From Lentisphaerota bacterium (GTDB lineage: Bacteria; Verrucomicrobiota; Kiritimatiellia; RFP12; UBA3636): 6,034 nt of DNA. Numbering within the stretch: the stretch's first letter is position 1; each line of letters starts with the position of its first letter. Position numbers and translations under genes: made by a program. Positions 5,643 to 6,034 of this stretch are shown piece after piece. The notes under the pieces are model-generated. The model was given only the letters and a program-made list of their open reading frames with translations. It was not told where the DNA came from and searched no databases. The stretch lies in the NCBI GenBank assembly GCA_012514445.1, contig JAAZAI010000618.1, forward strand, positions 1-6,034. Direction: 5' to 3'.

Positions 5643-6034
5643 ACCTTCATGCCCGAGGCGAAACGACGCCGGCGGCTTATGCTCCCGCCGCCCAGAAGAC
5701 AACGGCGCCACCGGAAGCCGGCGCCAAGGCGTTCTGCGAACAGCTCGCCCGTCGCCATGCCGTGTCGGACGACAAAATCGAAGAGCTCATGCATCGTGCG
5801 CGCTGGCTCGACGAACCCATCGCCGAACTGGCGCTGCGGGAAGGTCTCGTGACGGAGACGGAACTCCGGGATCTGCTCGCGACGATGAGCGGCGTGCGCA
5901 CGGTGTCGCTTTCGCAGACGCGCATCGCGCCGGAAGCCGTCGAACGGGTTCCGGCGACGGCGGTGAGCCGATGCCGCTTCATGCCGGTCGAGATCGCCGG
6001 GGAGCGGATCGTCCTCGCAACCGACCGCATCGTC
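5639..6034 (+). CDS. GspE/PilB-type ATPase N-terminal domain protein, partial (5' end only)
   Basis: The frame is open from ATG 5639 to the window edge, giving 132 residues. After a disordered start rich in Ala, Thr and Pro (about 30 residues), residues 31-80 are helical (DDKIEELMHRARWLDEPIAE, then ALREGLVTETELRDLLA). Residues 81-132 follow the N-terminal domain of type II secretion and type IV pilus assembly ATPases: SGVRTVSLSQTRIAPEAVER, then a VPA...RCRFMPVEIAGERIVLATD stretch, equivalent to the family's usual 'IPE..A....LPV...G..L.VA..DP'. This domain (T2SSE_N/MshEN) docks the ATPase to the inner-membrane platform and in some members binds cyclic di-GMP. The catalytic Walker domain would lie beyond the window. 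AAGAGG lies about ten bases before the start, and the ATGA overlap suggests coupling to the upstream gene. A stand-alone MshEN-domain protein cannot be excluded. Confidence 0.75.
   Translation, partial: MNLHARGETTPAAYAPAAQKTTAPPEAGAKAFCEQLARRHAVSDDKIEELMHRARWLDEPIAELALREGLVTETELRDLLATMSGVRTVSLSQTRIAPEAVERVPATAVSRCRFMPVEIAGERIVLATDRIV

Noticed and set aside
5435..5794. N-terminal extension of the Rhs frame to ATG 5794 or 5650
   Set aside because: It is antisense to the GspE-like start and its coupled upstream tail, shows no Rhs pattern, and is low complexity. The open frame follows from high GC content.
1..6034. CRISPR array, tRNA, rRNA, transposase or integrase
   Set aside because: No regularly spaced repeats of CRISPR length, no tRNA-like clover pattern and no transposase or integrase motifs were seen.

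Overview
The window looks like an accessory island in a GC-rich Gram-negative bacterium. The Rhs core wording (FQGREYSWATGLYNF, then DPIGISGGLN and DPWGL) resembles Rhs proteins I associate with the Verrucomicrobiota/Lentisphaerota/Kiritimatiellota group. A type II secretion/type IV pilus ATPase-like gene at the right edge implies a diderm envelope. The taxonomic guess is an inference and is weak.

Right end, plus strand (about 5430-6034): the start of a GspE/PilB-like gene (5639 to beyond the window) is joined by an ATGA overlap to the proline/alanine-rich tail of an unidentified upstream gene. Facing it on the minus strand is an Rhs/YD-repeat gene (2942 to about 5434). Its recognisable homology stops at about 5400-5434, so it appears to have lost its 5' part. 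A perfect 8-bp inverted repeat (5475-5512) sits at the junction between these two unrelated blocks.

Middle, minus strand (1933-5434): the Rhs gene ends with a DPWGL cleavage-type motif and a lower-GC C-terminal region that looks like an exchangeable toxin domain. Seven bases later comes a 130-aa putative immunity gene. Next is a reading frame that looks like the displaced C-terminal part of another Rhs-type protein (2154-2546), and then a 69-aa two-segment membrane protein. This is the usual shape of an Rhs toxin/immunity locus with an orphan cassette behind it.

Left part, minus strand (203-1847): six reading frames follow each other (135, 99, 21, 45, 48 and 201 aa), and every one of the five junctions is an ATGA overlap. 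Four of the six encode predicted membrane-anchored proteins. Three of the six frames are shorter than 50 codons and would be missed by usual length cut-offs. I cannot assign this cluster a function. It is the best candidate here for an undescribed unit, either a multi-protein membrane assembly or a set of immunity/accessory genes of the Rhs locus.

Left edge (1-202): no gene seen. It holds an imperfect palindrome built from six 9-bp units.
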